Positions 1-6,435 of a stretch of DNA of 22,370 nucleotides are shown piece by piece (positions within the stretch are counted from its first letter, which is position 1; each line of letters begins with the position of its first letter). The stretch spans positions 1 through 22,370 of the forward strand of contig DATBLZ010000042.1 of assembly GCA_036555065.1 (NCBI GenBank). The letters are read 5' to 3'. The translations under genes were made by a program, and so were the position numbers. The notes under the pieces were generated by a model. It was not told the origin of the DNA and did not search any database. It was given only the letters and a program-made list of their open reading frames with translations. This stretch comes from DATBLZ01 sp036555065 (GTDB taxonomy: Bacteria; Pseudomonadota; Gammaproteobacteria; Steroidobacterales; Rariloculaceae).

Positions 1-800
1 CCGGCGCTCTGCGCGAGCACGCGTCCGAGCCACGGAGCGAGCTCGCGAAGGTCCCGATCGACCTGGAACGGAAGGTTGGCGATCACGAGCCCCGAGCCGC
101 GCAGCCCGTCGGAATGCGGCGCCACTTCGAGCTCGACACGCAACGTTCGCGGAATCTTAAGCTTACCCAACGTCTCGATGAGCCGGTCGGCCCCCGAGTG
201 CCGAATCAAGGGGTACCAAACCATGTACACGCCGCTTGCCCAGCGCTTGCAGCAAGCAGCAACGACGTCGGCAACACGGCTGAAATCGTTCTTCTCTTCG
301 TACGCGGGATCGATGAGCACGATTCCGCGGCGTTCCGTGGGCGGCACGACCGCAACGAGGCCCTCGAAGCCGTCGCGACGATGAACGTGGACCCGAGGGT
401 TGCGCGCGTAGCGCGCGCGCAGCGCCCTGGCCGCCTGAGGATGGAGCTCGAAGAGCTCGAGGTGGTCCTGCTCGCGCAGCAGGCGCGCGGCGAGCTCCGG
501 AGATCCGGGGTAATGGCGGAGTCCGCCCGCCGCGTTGAGCTCATCGAGCACCGCGAGGTAGGGGCGCACGCAGGGCAGTGGGGCGCTCGCGCGCCTGACG
601 AGGGCGACGCCGGTTTCGAACTCGCGCCCGTGCTGCGCCATCCGGCTCTCGAGATCGTAAACGCCGGAGCCCGCGTGGCTGTCGATGACGCGGAGCGCCG
701 CGGGCTTACGCTGGAGCGCGCGAATCAAGAGCGCAAGGACGCTGTGCTTGAGCACGTCGGCGTGGTTGCCCGCATGGTAATCGTGCTGGTAGCTCAGCAA
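1..800 (-). CDS. rlmJ: 23S rRNA (adenine-N6)-methyltransferase RlmJ, 3' end missing
   Basis: RlmJ is a cytoplasmic SAM-dependent enzyme that methylates A2030 of 23S rRNA (E. coli numbering). The N-terminus reads LLSYQHDYHAGNHADVLKHS, closely matching the family start (MLSYRHSFHAGNHADVLKH in E. coli). This places initiation at a TTG at 798-800, with GAGGA about 10 nt upstream. The SAM-binding segment VIDSHAGSGVYDL and the catalytic motif IV are present, the latter as DPAYE rather than the DPPYE of E. coli. About 266 codons are visible and the family is about 280 long, so only a short C-terminal piece lies beyond the window edge. It is transcribed divergently from slyD across an 82-bp gap. The Pro-to-Ala change in motif IV may be a lineage variant; the rest looks intact. 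Confidence 0.9.
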   Translation of the reverse strand, partial: MLSYQHDYHAGNHADVLKHSVLALLIRALQRKPAALRVIDSHAGSGVYDLESRMAQHGREFETGVALVRRASAPLPCVRPYLAVLDELNAAGGLRHYPGSPELAARLLREQDHLELFELHPQAARALRARYARNPRVHVHRRDGFEGLVAVVPPTERRGIVLIDPAYEEKNDFSRVADVVAACCKRWASGVYMVWYPLIRHSGADRLIETLGKLKIPRTLRVELEVAPHSDGLRGSGLVIANLPFQVDRDLRELAPWLGRVLAQSA

Positions 801-882
801 GGATCGGAGTCCTCGTGGTGCCTTGTGGAGCGCTCTTCGGCTGCGCTAGCTTATCCGGTTCGCGGGACGCGAAAGGAATGGC

Positions 883-1362
883 ATGCAGATCGAGCGTGAC
901 AAAGTCGTCACTTTTCACTACAGCTTGACCGACGCGGAAGGGTCGTTTACTGAGGCTTCCGAGGGCAAGGATCCGATCGTCTACCTGCACGGATACGGCA
1001 ACATCGTGCCGGGTCTTGAGAATGAATTGCGCGGCAAGAAGGCCGGGGATACGTTCCAGGCGCGGATTGCGCCCGAGCATGCCTACGGCATGCGCGATGA
1101 ATCGGCTGTGCAACGAGTACCGGTGAAGCATTTGATTCGCCCCGGAAAACTCGAGGCCGGCAAGCGCGTTGCCGTCAACACGAATGCGGGTCCTCGCCAG
1201 GCCCTCGTGCTCAAGGTCGGCAAGTTCAACGTCGACCTCGACCTCAATCATCCGCTCGCCGGCAAGACGCTCGTCTTCGACGTACGGATACTCGAGGTGC
1301 GCGAGGCGACGACGGAAGAAATCGCACACCGCCACGCTCACGGTCCCGGCGGACACCATTGA
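883..1362 (+). CDS. slyD: FKBP-type peptidyl-prolyl isomerase SlyD
   Basis: SlyD is a cytoplasmic FKBP-type prolyl isomerase and chaperone that also binds nickel through a His-rich tail. The 159-residue product begins MQIERDKVVTFHYSLTDAEG and shows the FKBP strand and loop VYLHGYGNIVPGLENEL. The chaperone insert-in-flap region follows (about residues 70-125), then the closing FKBP strand LVFDVRILEVREAT. It ends in a short His-rich tail (HRHAHGPGGHH), much shorter than that of E. coli SlyD (196 residues), so metal storage is probably reduced. The ATG at 883 is preceded by AAAGGA at 872-877, which supports this start. The gene is divergent from rlmJ, and a REP-like repeat pair lies just past its stop. 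Confidence 0.92.
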   Translation: MQIERDKVVTFHYSLTDAEGSFTEASEGKDPIVYLHGYGNIVPGLENELRGKKAGDTFQARIAPEHAYGMRDESAVQRVPVKHLIRPGKLEAGKRVAVNTNAGPRQALVLKVGKFNVDLDLNHPLAGKTLVFDVRILEVREATTEEIAHRHAHGPGGHH

Positions 1363-1369
1363 TGGAATC

Positions 1370-1411
1370 GTCGGAGCGGCTCTAAATTTGTGGGAGCGGC
1401 TTTAGCCGTGA
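1370..1411. repeat. REP-like tandem pair; supplies the stop of the MocR-type gene
   Basis: Two related units sit side by side: GTCGGAGCGGCTCTAAA at 1370-1386, and GGGAGCGGCTTTAGCCGTGA at 1392-1411 preceded by GT. The second has the small palindrome CGGCTTTAGCCG typical of REP/BIME elements. The minus-strand regulator gene ends inside it: its TAA stop is the complement of TTA at 1402-1404, which is part of the repeat core. Related copies occur near 4328-4433 and at 7010-7043. Confidence 0.75.
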
Positions 1412-2856
1412 TCGGCGCGCGCTAGTCGACCGAGCGTCGTGAGCGCCTTCTCGACCTCGGGCCCGAAGGGCAGGCCCGCGCTGAGGCGGATGCAGTTTCG
1501 GTAGCCCGCAGTCGCCGAGAAGATGATTCCCGGCGCGATGCCGATGCCGCGCTCGAGCGCGCGCTCGAAGAGGCTGACGCCGTCGGCGCCGCGCGGCAGC
1601 TCGACCCAGAGCACGACGCCGCCCGAGGGGCTGCTGACGCGCGTGCCGGCGGGAAACTCGCGGGCGATCGCGGCGACGAGGCGGCGGCAGTTGGCCGCGA
1701 GGTTCTCGCGCACGTACCGCAGATGCCGGTCGTGGATGCCCGCTGCGTAGTAGCGGCTCAGAATTCGCTGTTGGAGCGTCGGGCTCGCGACCGACGCGAA
1801 GAACTTCGCTTTCATCATCGCGTGCGCGTGTCGCGGGCTCACGGCCCAGCCGATCCGATAGCCGAGCGCGACGGTCTTCGAGATCGACGCGCAGTAGATC
1901 ACCGATCCGGTTTCATCAAAGGCCGCGAACGGCTTTGGCCGGTGCGGGCCGAAGTGCAGGTCGCCGTAGATGTCGTCCTCGACGAGCGGAATTTCCGCGC
2001 CACTTAGAATCTCGACGATGCGCCGCTTGCTCTCATCGGGCGTCACGGCGCCGGTCGGATTGTTGAAGCTCGATTGCAGAACGGCAGCGTCGATTCGGCC
2101 GGAGCCGACGGCGCTCTCGACGGCGGCGACGTCGATCCCGTGCCCCGGATGATTCGGCACCTCGACGACGTTGAGACGCAGGTGCTCGATGACCTGCAGG
2201 ATGCCGAAATACGTCGGCGACTCGACGAGCACCGTATCGCCGCTCTTGCACAGCATGCCGAGCGCGAGCGTGATTGCTTCCATAGTGCCGTTCGTAATGA
2301 CGACGTCTTCCTCGCGCGCCGCGCACCCCGTCGCCGCGAGTCGCTTCGCAACCGCGCGGCGCAGCGTCGCGTCGCCCGGGGGTTTCACGAGGTCGTTGGG
2401 ATTGCCCGGATCCTCGCGCAACACGCTGCGCGCGATGCTGTTGAGACGGCCGTCGATGCGCGCTGCGGCGAGCGCCACTGCGCTATTGAGCGCGATCAAG
2501 TCGCTGCGGCGGAGCGACTCGAGCACCGTATCGATGACCTTCGGCGCGACGCGCGCGGGGCGCGTCTGGATCTTGATCGCGCGCGTCGGAGCCGGCACGG
2601 CGGGATCGACGCGGGCGCTCACGAAGTGCCCGGAGCGCGGCCGCGTGTGCAAGACGCCGCGGCGCTCGAGGTGCACATAGGCCTGAACGACGGTACCTAC
2701 GCTGACGCCGAGAGTACGGCTCAGCGCGCGCACCGAAGGCACGCGCTCGTGCGCGCGCAGCAACCCGCCGCCGATCTGTTTCTCGATGACGTCGGCGACG
2801 ACCTCGTATCTGAGCCGATCAGCGTTCTCACGCATAGGCATCTGTACTATATACAA
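1402..2856 (-). CDS. MocR/PdxR-family transcriptional regulator (GntR wHTH plus aminotransferase-like domain)
   Basis: These cytoplasmic regulators combine a GntR winged helix-turn-helix with a type I aminotransferase fold that binds PLP as an effector sensor. In the 484 residues the wHTH occupies about 10-80 (VPSVRALSRTLGVSVGTVVQ, then RRGVLHTRPRSGHFV). After a linker the aminotransferase-like part runs from about 115 to the end. It has NNPTGAVTP (265-273), EDDIYGDLHFG (293-303), the Schiff-base lysine K327 in SISKT, and R334 downstream. Initiation could be at 2856, 2841 or 2835. The later ATGs would leave a 9-bp direct repeat at 2841-2849 largely outside the coding region and may be more likely. 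It faces a LysE exporter and a PhzF-family gene, the arrangement expected of a local regulator responding to an amino compound or vitamer. The effector cannot be read from sequence. Confidence 0.9.
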   Translation of the reverse strand: MYIVQMPMRENADRLRYEVVADVIEKQIGGGLLRAHERVPSVRALSRTLGVSVGTVVQAYVHLERRGVLHTRPRSGHFVSARVDPAVPAPTRAIKIQTRPARVAPKVIDTVLESLRRSDLIALNSAVALAAARIDGRLNSIARSVLREDPGNPNDLVKPPGDATLRRAVAKRLAATGCAAREEDVVITNGTMEAITLALGMLCKSGDTVLVESPTYFGILQVIEHLRLNVVEVPNHPGHGIDVAAVESAVGSGRIDAAVLQSSFNNPTGAVTPDESKRRIVEILSGAEIPLVEDDIYGDLHFGPHRPKPFAAFDETGSVIYCASISKTVALGYRIGWAVSPRHAHAMMKAKFFASVASPTLQQRILSRYYAAGIHDRHLRYVRENLAANCRRLVAAIAREFPAGTRVSSPSGGVVLWVELPRGADGVSLFERALERGIGIAPGIIFSATAGYRNCIRLSAGLPFGPEVEKALTTLGRLARADHG

Positions 2857-2880
2857 TGAAGAATATCTGATTCTGTACTA
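2841..2880. promoter_or_regulatory. Candidate MocR operator: direct repeat in the divergent promoter
   Basis: TCTGTACTA occurs identically at 2841-2849 and 2872-2880, in the same orientation. The 31-bp offset is close to three helical turns, so both copies lie on one DNA face. The sequence between them is AT-rich (TATATACAATGAAGAATATC), unlike the GC-rich surroundings, and could hold promoter elements in both directions. Direct repeats are what dimeric MocR-type regulators such as GabR are known to bind. Assignment to this regulator is inference from position and geometry. Confidence 0.6.
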
Positions 2881-2928
2881 GTCGGCCGGCGGCGTCTACA
2901 TTTGCGCTCTCGTCGAGAGATTTGCGCC

Positions 2929-3525
2929 ATGGAAACCCTTCTGCCGCTGCTGAGCTACGCGTTCGTCGCGTCGATTACGCCGGGGCCGAACAACATCATG
3001 CTCTCCGCCTCCGGAATTGCTTTCGGTTGGCGGCGCACGCTGCCGCACCTGCTCGGAGTTCCCGTGGGATTCGGCGCGTTGCTGCTCGTCTGCGGCTACG
3101 GCGTAGGCGCACTCATCGAGCGTAATCCTACGGCCGGAATTGCTCTTCAAGTCATGGGCTCGGTCTACTTGCTCTACCTTGCGTGGACGATGCGTCACGC
3201 GCTCGCGCCGAGCGCGACGGAAACGCGCGCGCGGCCTGTCGGCTTCGGCGAGGCGGTGCTCTTTCAGTTCGCGAATCCCAAGGGCTGGATCATGGCCCTG
3301 ACGACGGCGTCCGTCTTCGTGCCGGCGTTCGGCGACGGCGCCGCGGCGCTTTGGGCAGTCGTCGCCTTGTTCGTCGCCGTCAACGTGCCGTGCATCCTGT
3401 CGTGGGTGCTGCTCGGCGTATCGGCGCGCCGCTACCTCGGCGATCCGCGTTGGCGCCGCACGTCGAGCATCGTGCTCGTCGTCCTGATGTTGTATACCGT
3501 TGTGGCCATCTGGATGCCCTCGTGA
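2929..3525 (+). CDS. LysE/RhtB-family amino acid exporter
   Basis: This is an inner-membrane translocator of the LysE/RhtB superfamily, which exports amino acids or related compounds. The start is set at the ATG giving METLLPLLSYAFVASITPGP, with GAGAG about 9 nt upstream; a longer TTG-initiated reading adds nine unconvincing residues. The family signature SITPGPNNIMLSASG is near the N-terminus, and FANPKGWIMALTT is the second conserved segment. Hydrophobic segments fit about six helices in 198 residues, the usual size. The stop overlaps the next start by 4 bp (GTGA at 3522-3525), indicating translational coupling to the PhzF-family gene. Together with the divergent MocR-type regulator this looks like a regulated export/metabolism unit. 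The substrate is unknown. Confidence 0.9.
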   Translation: METLLPLLSYAFVASITPGPNNIMLSASGIAFGWRRTLPHLLGVPVGFGALLLVCGYGVGALIERNPTAGIALQVMGSVYLLYLAWTMRHALAPSATETRARPVGFGEAVLFQFANPKGWIMALTTASVFVPAFGDGAAALWAVVALFVAVNVPCILSWVLLGVSARRYLGDPRWRRTSSIVLVVLMLYTVVAIWMPS

Positions 3526-4331
3526 ACTACACGATCGTCGATGTGTTCGCGGAAGCGCCGTTCGGCGGCAACCCTCTCGCCGTCGTGCGTGATGCCGCGC
3601 GTCTCGACACGAAGGCGATGCAGGACATCGCGCGCGAGATGAATCTCTCTGAGACGACCTTCGTGACCGCCGTGGCCGGCGATCGCGCGACCGTGCGGAT
3701 CTTCACTCCTCATGAGGAAATGCCGTTCGCCGGGCACCCGACGCTCGGCACGGCATGGGTGCTGTCCGGTGGGAAGCGGCCGTTCACACTCGCACTTCGC
3801 GCCGGCGACGTGCCCGTGCGTTTTGCCGACGGCGTCGCCTGGATGACGCCGCCGTCGGCGACTTTCGGAAGCGGGGTGCCGACAGGCCTCGCAGCCGAGG
3901 TCATCGGGCTCGGCGAGGGGAACTTGGATACATCCATCGCTCCTTGTTATGTGACCTGCGGGCCGAAGTTTCTGCTGATCGGCGTCAAGGCGCTCGCTGC
4001 GCTGAAGCGCGTGCGCGTCGAGCGCGAGGCTCTCGGGGCGCTTTCGCCCGGCGCGTATCCGTTCACGGTCTGTCGCGAGACCTATTCGCAGGACGCCGAC
4101 TTCGCGGCGCGCATGCATTTCTTCGACGGCGCGGGAATGCGCGAGGATCCCGCGACGGGGTCGGCGTGCGCGGCTTTCGCCGCCTATCTGCGATCGCAGG
4201 GTGTTGCGGGGAAGTTCATTGTCGAGCAGGGTTTCGAGATTGCGCGGCCGGCGCGGATCTACCTGCGCGTCGGCGCGCCGAACGAGGTTGGCGGTAGAGT
4301 CCGCCCCGTCGCCGAAGGCCGGCTTCTGTAG
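3522..4331 (+). CDS. PhzF-family isomerase/epimerase-like protein
   Basis: PhzF-fold proteins are cytoplasmic isomerases related to diaminopimelate epimerase and the phenazine enzyme PhzF. The GTG start overlaps the LysE stop and gives MNYTIVDVFAEAPFGGNPLA, a textbook family N-terminus. E44 in NLSETTFV matches the catalytic glutamate of PhzF. EEMPFAGHPTLGTAWVL and REDPATGSACAAFAAYL are the two other conserved blocks. The length of 269 residues is slightly short for the family (about 260-300). No phenazine genes are nearby, so a phenazine role is not supported; housekeeping of an amino acid-like metabolite exported by the coupled LysE is more plausible. The TAG stop at 4329-4331 lies inside the first unit of a REP-like cluster. 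Confidence 0.88.
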   Translation: MNYTIVDVFAEAPFGGNPLAVVRDAARLDTKAMQDIAREMNLSETTFVTAVAGDRATVRIFTPHEEMPFAGHPTLGTAWVLSGGKRPFTLALRAGDVPVRFADGVAWMTPPSATFGSGVPTGLAAEVIGLGEGNLDTSIAPCYVTCGPKFLLIGVKALAALKRVRVEREALGALSPGAYPFTVCRETYSQDADFAARMHFFDGAGMREDPATGSACAAFAAYLRSQGVAGKFIVEQGFEIARPARIYLRVGAPNEVGGRVRPVAEGRLL

Positions 4332-4433
4332 GAGCGGCCTCTGGGGGAGCGACTTTAGTCGCGACTCTTCAGGCCCAAAGGTGCTTGAATCGCGCCTCAC
4401 GCCGCTCCCACAATGCTGCCATGCTTGCTCCCA
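4328..4433. repeat. REP/BIME-like cluster with forward and inverted units
   Basis: Several related units fill the gap between the PhzF-family and creatininase-family genes. Forward units are GTAGGAGCGG at 4328-4337 and GGGGAGCGACTTTAGTCGCG within 4343-4363, the latter containing the palindrome GCGACTTTAGTCGC. An inverted unit, CGCCTCACGCCGCTCCCAC, lies at 4393-4411, and a partial inverted GCTCCCAC at 4426-4433. Head-to-head REP units of this sort form BIMEs. The first unit provides the TAG stop of the upstream gene. No transposase is encoded here; REP elements elsewhere are mobilised by a distant RAYT enzyme (established knowledge). Confidence 0.75.
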
Positions 4434-4443
4434 CGACGCCGTT

Positions 4444-5247
4444 ATGCTGACGAGTGGCTACTGGCAGAATCTCACGACCCGCGACTTCGCGGGCATCGAT
4501 GCCGAGCATACTGTCGCGGTGCTGCCCGTCGCCGCTGTCGAGCAGCACGGGCCGCACCTCCCGCTCGAGACCGATGCGCTCATCAACGACGGCATCATCA
4601 AAGCAACGCTCGAGCGGTTGCCGCGCTCTCCCGCCGTGCTCGTGCTTCCGGCGCAAAACGTCGGCACGAGCCCCGAGCATGCGGACTTTCCGGGCACGCT
4701 CAGCATCGCCGCCGAGACGCTGCTGCGCGTATGGCTCGACATCGGCGCGAGCGTCGCGCGCGCCGGTGTGCGCAAGCTCGTGATCTTCAACACACACGGC
4801 GGGCAAAGGGCGCTCGTCGATCTCGCGGCGCTGCGCCTGCGCGTCGCGCATGACCTTTTCGTCGTGCGCGCGAATTATTTCTCGTTCGGAGCGCCGGAGG
4901 GATTGTTCTCGGCCGACGAGTGGGCTCATGGCGTTCACGGCGGCGAGGTCGAGACCTCGCTGATGCTGCATCTTGCGCCCGATCGCGTGCGCCGCGAGGC
5001 GCTCGAGAATTTCGCGGGCTTGAGCGCCGAGCTCGCCCGCGAGAACGAGCTCCTCGGCGCCGAGAAGCCGATCGGGTTCGGCTGGAAAGCGCAGGACTTG
5101 CATCCGGCCGGCGTCTGCGGCAACGCGGCCGCGGCTGATGCAAAGCGCGGGGCGCTCTATCTCGAGCACGTCGCGAATCGTTTCGCGACACTGCTCGCCG
5201 AGGTCGCTGAGATACCGCTCGGCGTGATCTCGAACGCGCGCCGTTGA
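4444..5247 (+). CDS. Creatininase-family amidohydrolase
   Basis: The family contains metal-dependent amidohydrolases: creatininase, the archaeal ArfB formamide hydrolase of flavin/F420 synthesis, and MftE of mycofactocin maturation. The 267-residue product has E33-Q-H35 in VEQHGPHLPL, D44 in ETDALINDG, NTHGGQ with H118, and HGGEVETS with E168/E170. All lie where the family places its metal ligands and conserved acids. NTHGGQ replaces the commoner NGHGGN. The ATG at 4444 gives a family-like N-terminus (SGYWQNLTTRDF); upstream in-frame codons run back through repeat sequence and are not credible. It converges on a GTP cyclohydrolase II gene after 30 bp, with a RibD-C-like reductase beyond that. 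This context makes an ArfB-like hydrolysis of a formylated pyrimidine or pterin intermediate an attractive but unproven guess; creatinine breakdown has no contextual support. Confidence 0.85.
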   Translation: MLTSGYWQNLTTRDFAGIDAEHTVAVLPVAAVEQHGPHLPLETDALINDGIIKATLERLPRSPAVLVLPAQNVGTSPEHADFPGTLSIAAETLLRVWLDIGASVARAGVRKLVIFNTHGGQRALVDLAALRLRVAHDLFVVRANYFSFGAPEGLFSADEWAHGVHGGEVETSLMLHLAPDRVRREALENFAGLSAELARENELLGAEKPIGFGWKAQDLHPAGVCGNAAAADAKRGALYLEHVANRFATLLAEVAEIPLGVISNARR

Positions 5248-5277
5248 GACGCGCGGTCGCTCGAGCGCGTTTCGAGA

Positions 5278-6405
5278 TCAGTCCGCGAGATGTCCCGACC
5301 GTTCGCGTTTCGCCCGCAAGTATCTCTCGTTGTGCGTGTTCGTCGGCGCGAGAAGCGGCATGCGGCCGACGACGTCGATGCCGTGCTGCTTGAGCGCGTC
5401 TATCTTGCGCGGGTTGTTCGTGAGCAAGCGGATACGCCTGATGCCGAGCTCGTGCAGCAATGCGGCCGCAACATCGTAATTGCGCTCGTCGGCGTGAAAG
5501 CCCAAGTGCCGGTCGGCATCGACGGTATCGAGGCCCGTATCCTGAATGGCGTAGGCGCGCAGCTTGTTCGCGAGCCCGATGCCGCGGCCTTCTTGGTCCA
5601 GGTATAGGAGCACGCCGCCGCCGAGCTCGGCGATCCGGCGCACGGCCGCGCGCAACTGCTCCCCGCAGTCGCAGCGCAGACTGCCGAGCAGGTCGCCCGT
5701 GAGGCACGCCGAGTGCAGTCGGACCGGGACGATGCCACGCAGATCCGGATTGCCGATGACGACCGCGACGTGCTCGCCCAAGCCCTGCTCGTCGCGGAAC
5801 AGCACGACTCGGCTTTCCTCGGCTGCGGCGAGCGGCACGCGCGACTGGCTCGTGCGCTTCAAGTTGCGGGCGAGGCCCGCGTGGCGCTCGATCGCGGCGA
5901 CGTCGACGCTCACGAGCGAGGAATCGTCGTCGTCGAGGCCTTGAGCATCGAAGCCCAGCAGCGAGGGCAAGAGCTTGCCGGCCTTAGCGAGCTTGAAGGC
6001 CGCGGACGCGATCGCCGCATCGCCGGTCCAGGGGATCGTGTTGAGTGCGGTCGGGTGCGCGACGACGTTGCTCGCCATCCCGCCGAGCGCACGCAGCTCA
6101 TCGAGGCGGAATCCCGCGTGGCAAGCCAGCGCGACGGCTGCGCCATTGCTTGCAAGCCCGACGGCCTCGGCGCGCTGCGGCGTCAAGAGCAGCGCGAGCC
6201 GGCCGTCCGCAGCCGTGCTGAGCCGCGCGAAGAGCGGCTCTTGGATCGTCTCGACGGCCGCGACGATGGCCGCGCCAAGGCGGCCGACGATCCGGATCGC
6301 GCGGCCGCGACGCAGCTCGCCGAGCGCCCGATCGACGCCGAGCGCCTCTGCCTCACCGTTGATCCCGCCTTCGGTCCCGGTCTTGGTGCCGTTCCGCTTC
6401 GTCAC
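5278..6405 (-). CDS. ribA: GTP cyclohydrolase II with extended N-terminal domain
   Basis: GTP cyclohydrolase II converts GTP to the 2,5-diamino-6-ribosylamino-pyrimidinone phosphate that enters riboflavin synthesis. The C-terminal part (about 195-370) is complete. It has zinc cysteines C234, C245 and C247 in HSACLTGDLLGSLRCDCGEQ, DQEGRGIGLANKLRAYA with Y285, HADERNY with R308, and LLTNNPRK. About 190 residues precede it, starting near DRALGELRRGRAIRIVG. This resembles the degenerate DHBP-synthase-like extension of alphaproteobacterial-type RibA; the acidic EDRENEGD motif of active RibB is absent, so a second activity is unlikely. The chosen start is a GTG at 6403-6405 with no strong ribosome binding site, so a later start is possible. 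It is divergent from the RibD-C-like gene with a 30-bp gap. Whether it serves riboflavin or a side pathway is open. Confidence 0.88.
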   Translation of the reverse strand: MTKRNGTKTGTEGGINGEAEALGVDRALGELRRGRAIRIVGRLGAAIVAAVETIQEPLFARLSTAADGRLALLLTPQRAEAVGLASNGAAVALACHAGFRLDELRALGGMASNVVAHPTALNTIPWTGDAAIASAAFKLAKAGKLLPSLLGFDAQGLDDDDSSLVSVDVAAIERHAGLARNLKRTSQSRVPLAAAEESRVVLFRDEQGLGEHVAVVIGNPDLRGIVPVRLHSACLTGDLLGSLRCDCGEQLRAAVRRIAELGGGVLLYLDQEGRGIGLANKLRAYAIQDTGLDTVDADRHLGFHADERNYDVAAALLHELGIRRIRLLTNNPRKIDALKQHGIDVVGRMPLLAPTNTHNERYLRAKRERSGHLAD

Positions 6406-6435
6406 GATTGCTAGGATAACAGGCAGAGCCCCATT

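Noticed and set aside
3183..3521. N-terminal extension of the PhzF-family frame over the LysE gene
   Set aside because: The extension is an Arg-rich shadow; the GTG at 3522 gives the exact family N-terminus and a coupled 4-bp overlap.
3522..4331. Phenazine biosynthesis gene phzF
   Set aside because: Family membership is clear, but no phzA-G partner genes are nearby and most PhzF-fold proteins have other roles.
1370..4433. CRISPR array or insertion sequence made of the GGGAGCGG repeats
   Set aside because: Units are irregularly spaced, in both orientations and without spacers of constant length, and no transposase or cas gene is present. They fit REP/BIME elements.
4201..4443. N-terminal extension of the creatininase-family frame
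   Set aside because: It reads through the PhzF gene end and REP repeats; the ATG at 4444 starts the family sequence.
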